From positions 1 through 22,487 of the IMG/VR virus record IMGVR_UViG_3300042465_008603: a stretch of 22,487 nt of DNA. One strand, written 5' to 3'. Under the pieces are notes generated by a model. That model had not been told where the DNA came from. It ran no database searches and worked only from the letters and a program-made list of their open reading frames with translations. This document shows positions 20,604 to 22,487 of the stretch, in pieces. The first letter of the stretch is position 1, and the number at the start of each line of letters is the position of its first letter. The stretch is from a virus. A program made the translations under genes and the position numbers.

Positions 20604-20831
20604 TTATCCTACTTCGCCATCAATTTTATCTACTGCTTTATTAATAAATGACTCAAGTTGTGGCAAAACGATTAGCGCCATGTCATCGTAAGGGGTAGCA
20701 GATAGCTTAGCAGACTCTTTAACCCATACTAGAGTAGACTCTACTACTAGTTTAGCTGCGTCCTCTGCTAGGTCTAGACCTTTAGACTTAAAAATATTAA
20801 CTAACTCTGATACATCGTAAGGCTTAAGCAT
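20604..20831 (-). CDS. Small helical lysis-region protein
   Basis: 75 residues. Helical throughout (VSELVNIFKSKGLDLAEDAA, KLVVESTLVWVKESAKLSA, ALIVLPQLESFINKAVDKI), with no membrane segment clear enough to call. ATG 20831 overlaps the peptidase stop by eight bases, so it is co-translated with the endolysin candidate. Similar small helical proteins accompany lysozymes in phages, but I cannot assign a function. Confidence 0.6.
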   Translation of the reverse strand: MLKPYDVSELVNIFKSKGLDLAEDAAKLVVESTLVWVKESAKLSATPYDDMALIVLPQLESFINKAVDKIDGEVG

Positions 20832-21276
20832 TTTTATTTTCCTTTTTTACTGTTTTATTAACTGGGTACTTCCAGTTGGGATAGAGTGATTTATATTTCT
20901 CAATTATATCTATCCCGATCGCTAGATGTATATGGGGACCGTTACCATTATTATGATAAAACATTAATCTGCGCTCATTTTTTTGAGTCAAATAGCCTAG
21001 ATGTTTGTATTTTTCGGTGAAAGTCTGCATGAGTAAGATTAGCTTAGCTCTAGGTATATCAATAGTTCTAATATCTACTGCCCTAGCTTGGCTATGAGCA
21101 GGACTTACCCGGTCTAGCTTCTTATCTAGTTCCGGTGTGCTGAGTGTAGCCGTTAAAGTAATAGAGTTTTTATCGTAATCCTCTGACCACTTATTAACCT
21201 GGTTTACAATGTCCACTAGAATAGGGTGTAGCTTACTGAAGCCTTCTTTTGCGTAGTCGTCTTTAAATTTTATCAT
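20824..21276 (-). CDS. Endolysin, M15-family D-Ala-D-Ala-type peptidase
   Basis: 150 residues. SPAHSQARAVDIRT supplies H61 and D68 (the SxHxxxxAxD zinc pattern of M15 peptidases) and GPHIHLAIGI supplies H115 and H117, where the HxH zinc ligand lies. The whole protein is one catalytic domain with no wall-binding module and no signal peptide, as expected for an endolysin released through holin lesions. It should cut peptide stems of peptidoglycan. The gene lies at the head of the lysis cluster, overlapping neighbours by 4 and 8 bases. Confidence 0.82.
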   Translation of the reverse strand: MIKFKDDYAKEGFSKLHPILVDIVNQVNKWSEDYDKNSITLTATLSTPELDKKLDRVSPAHSQARAVDIRTIDIPRAKLILLMQTFTEKYKHLGYLTQKNERRLMFYHNNGNGPHIHLAIGIDIIEKYKSLYPNWKYPVNKTVKKENKNA

Positions 21277-21470
21277 TTATGCTCTAAAAGGTAGTCGTTA
21301 ATACGGTCTATTTTATTTTCTAGTCTAGTTATATCTGCCTGAGTAGATACTGTATCTAGTTTTTTTATCGCATCCTTAGAGGCAAAATTTTCGTGAGCAT
21401 AGACTACGAGAGAAGCGCCTAAGCATACCCAGTAAATAGCTAGCTTGATATTATCGTTAAAGCTTTTCAA
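21273..21470 (-). CDS. Membrane protein with C-terminal coiled coil, TTG start
   Basis: 65 residues. TTG 21470 overlaps the end of the preceding small gene by 14 bases and has GGTAAG upstream. N-terminal membrane helix at residues 8-26 (IKLAIYWVCLGASLVVYAHE), then a coiled coil (IKKLDTVSTQADITRLENKI). This layout fits an i-spanin or a pinholin-like protein in front of the endolysin. It overlaps the endolysin gene by four bases. The start is non-ATG, so the N-terminus could be slightly different. Confidence 0.58.
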   Translation of the reverse strand: MKSFNDNIKLAIYWVCLGASLVVYAHENFASKDAIKKLDTVSTQADITRLENKIDRINDYLLEHK

Positions 21471-21606
21471 GAAACTTACCAGATTTTTCTAGCTGCTTAG
21501 CTTCCCAGCAAGGTGAGCTCTTAAAGTTTTCTAACTTGCATACCTCATAATTTCTAGTTCCGTTGTGAGCAGAAGTTACAAGAAAAACAAAGAGAATCAA
21601 AAACAT
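21457..21606 (-). CDS. 49-residue exported peptide with a cysteine pair
   Basis: MFLILFVFLVTSAHNGTRNY then EVCKLENFKSSPCWEAKQLEK. The first 13 residues are a signal peptide with a probable cut after SA. The mature part is about 36 residues with Cys 23 and Cys 33, possibly a disulfide. AAGGGGTATTT lies in front of ATG 21606. It opens the lysis cluster. An exported peptide here could work in the periplasm with the spanin-like proteins. No family recognised. Confidence 0.55.
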   Translation of the reverse strand: MFLILFVFLVTSAHNGTRNYEVCKLENFKSSPCWEAKQLEKSGKFLEKL

Positions 21607-21615
21607 AAATACCCC

Positions 21616-21954
21616 TTAGCAAGGTTTAATCATTAGGCCTTTAGAGAAATAAACAATAGGCTCTATAGTTTTGTAAGTTTCATAGGTAATGACTTCGCTC
21701 TGAGTGATTACAGTCTCGCCTAGCTCATTAAGGCTAGACTCTTCTACGATAGTTTTAACTTCATTTTTTAGGATCAAGTTTTTATTAGCGTCAAAATCAT
21801 AAAATTGAGGGACGTTATCAAGCCCAAAATAATAATTAAGCTCTACAGATCCCTCGTCTAGTTTTAGAGCTCTGCAGGTAGCTGCTATAAAAATATCCCC
21901 TGGAGAATTACTCCAGAAATTATTCAAAATATCATTTACAAAAAGTGAAAACAT
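21616..21954 (-). CDS. Unknown late protein after the adhesin gene
   Basis: 112 residues. It starts MFSLFVNDILNNFWSNSPGD with AAGGAC upstream. The rest is acidic and mixed (NYYFGLDNVPQFYDFDANKN, KTIVEESSLNELGETVITQ). No signal peptide or membrane segment is clear. It follows the adhesin stop by nine bases. Small proteins in this slot can be fibre chaperones or attachment factors, but no motif proves this. Confidence 0.6.
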   Translation of the reverse strand: MFSLFVNDILNNFWSNSPGDIFIAATCRALKLDEGSVELNYYFGLDNVPQFYDFDANKNLILKNEVKTIVEESSLNELGETVITQSEVITYETYKTIEPIVYFSKGLMIKPC

Positions 21955-21963
21955 AAAAAGTCC

Positions 21964-22487
21964 TTAAGAAATTTGATTGTACTCTTCAATGAAAAAACTA
22001 ATACCTGTCAAAACTGTCCCAGAAGGTGCCCAGAAAGAATGGTTAATTGGAAAAGAGTAAATTGTCGCGGTCATTGACTGAACGGGGCCTTGGTTTGTGG
22101 TTGTTAGAGAATAATATCCCTCACTTAGCATTCGTGTAAAAGCTGTTCCGTTTGTTGTTCCTGAGTTAAGCCTTGAAATGGCTGTTGCATTAAATCCAGT
22201 TGGAGTACCAGCTGCGATAATTGCCGTAGTAGTCTGAGCACCGCCATTCGAAACCGACCAAGAAGAAACGTGAAATCCAGTGCTATTAAAGGTGAATCCG
22301 TGAGTTATTGTCGCTGAAACTGCGTTACTACTTATAGAAAAGACTCTCGAATTACCAGCAAGAACTCCGTTAACCGAAAGGTCTGGGGTGGCATTGCTCA
22401 CTCTTGCATACTTCCCAGCTGGAATAGTATAACTTGCAGTTTTTGAGCTTATTGATGAGGGATTAAAATTAAACGGGACTACAATAG
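21964..22487 (-). CDS. Adhesin or tail-fibre-like protein, C-terminal part (continues across the window ends)
   Basis: The open frame begins at the right edge and encodes the C-terminal 173 residues. It starts IVVPFNFNPSSISSKTASYT, then IPAGKYARVSNATPDLSVNG. The YTIPAGKYARV pattern is common at the start of C-terminal beta domains of phage surface proteins. The rest is beta-rich (VFSISSNAVSATITHGFTF) and ends GISFFIEEYNQIS. A GTG at 22401 is not the start, because the frame is open beyond it and continuous in frame with the gene at 1-1249 through the codon 22486-22487-1. I find no CTAG in this stretch. Confidence 0.72.
   Translation of the reverse strand, partial: IVVPFNFNPSSISSKTASYTIPAGKYARVSNATPDLSVNGVLAGNSRVFSISSNAVSATITHGFTFNSTGFHVSSWSVSNGGAQTTTAIIAAGTPTGFNATAISRLNSGTTNGTAFTRMLSEGYYSLTTTNQGPVQSMTATIYSFPINHSFWAPSGTVLTGISFFIEEYNQIS

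Noticed and set aside
1-22487. Integrase, attachment site, CRISPR array, transposase or recoded genetic code
   Set aside because: No such gene or array is visible, and TAA, TAG and TGA all end well-supported genes.

Overview
The window looks like the complete genome of a small tailed dsDNA bacteriophage (22.5 kb, roughly 40% GC). It holds a terminase pair, portal, scaffold, coat protein, fibres and a lysis module, a full replication and recombination set, and no integrase, rRNA, tRNA, transposon or CRISPR array. The two ends almost certainly join. A minus-strand gene that runs off the left edge at base 1 continues in frame into a minus-strand frame open at the right edge. The join gives one protein of about 590 residues and makes the late operon continuous, so the physical molecule is circular or circularly permuted. 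Several small proteins carry signal peptides or lipoboxes with G or S after the cysteine, which fits a Gram-negative host. I cannot name the host.

Late module (minus strand, reading down from about 10.46 kb through base 1 and on from 22.49 kb to 19.85 kb): two small unknown genes, TerS, a 24-residue membrane peptide, TerL, portal, two gp10/virion-morphogenesis-like connector proteins, scaffold, major capsid protein, a strong terminator, two small genes, a 660-residue fibre, the 590-residue adhesin-like gene that spans the ends, and a lysis region. The lysis region holds an M15 peptidase, several one-helix membrane proteins and a lipoprotein. I find no tape measure, tail tube, sheath or baseplate gene, so the virion should be podovirus-like or otherwise minimal.

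Early modules. On the minus strand from about 14.25 kb to 10.75 kb lie a replication initiator, a RepA/DnaB-like helicase, an XRE regulator, small genes and an HEXXH peptidase. The initiator gene contains four abutting 11-bp direct repeats next to three 15-bp-spaced repeats, which is a lambda O/P22 gene 18-like arrangement for an internal origin. On the plus strand from 14.47 to 18.49 kb lie a lipoprotein, two small zinc-binding proteins, an ERF annealing protein, SSB, a DnaQ-like exonuclease, small unknowns, a lipoprotein with a full metzincin motif and a small membrane protein. A metallophosphatase (minus) and RusA resolvase (plus) diverge at 19.3 kb. ERF, SSB, the exonuclease and RusA would together process concatemers or recombination intermediates before packaging by TerS and TerL.

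Most starts are preceded by AGGGG- or AAGGAG-type ribosome binding sites and most neighbouring genes overlap. I used this to move several starts and to add six genes of fewer than 60 codons. No gene-free stretch exceeds 300 bases.
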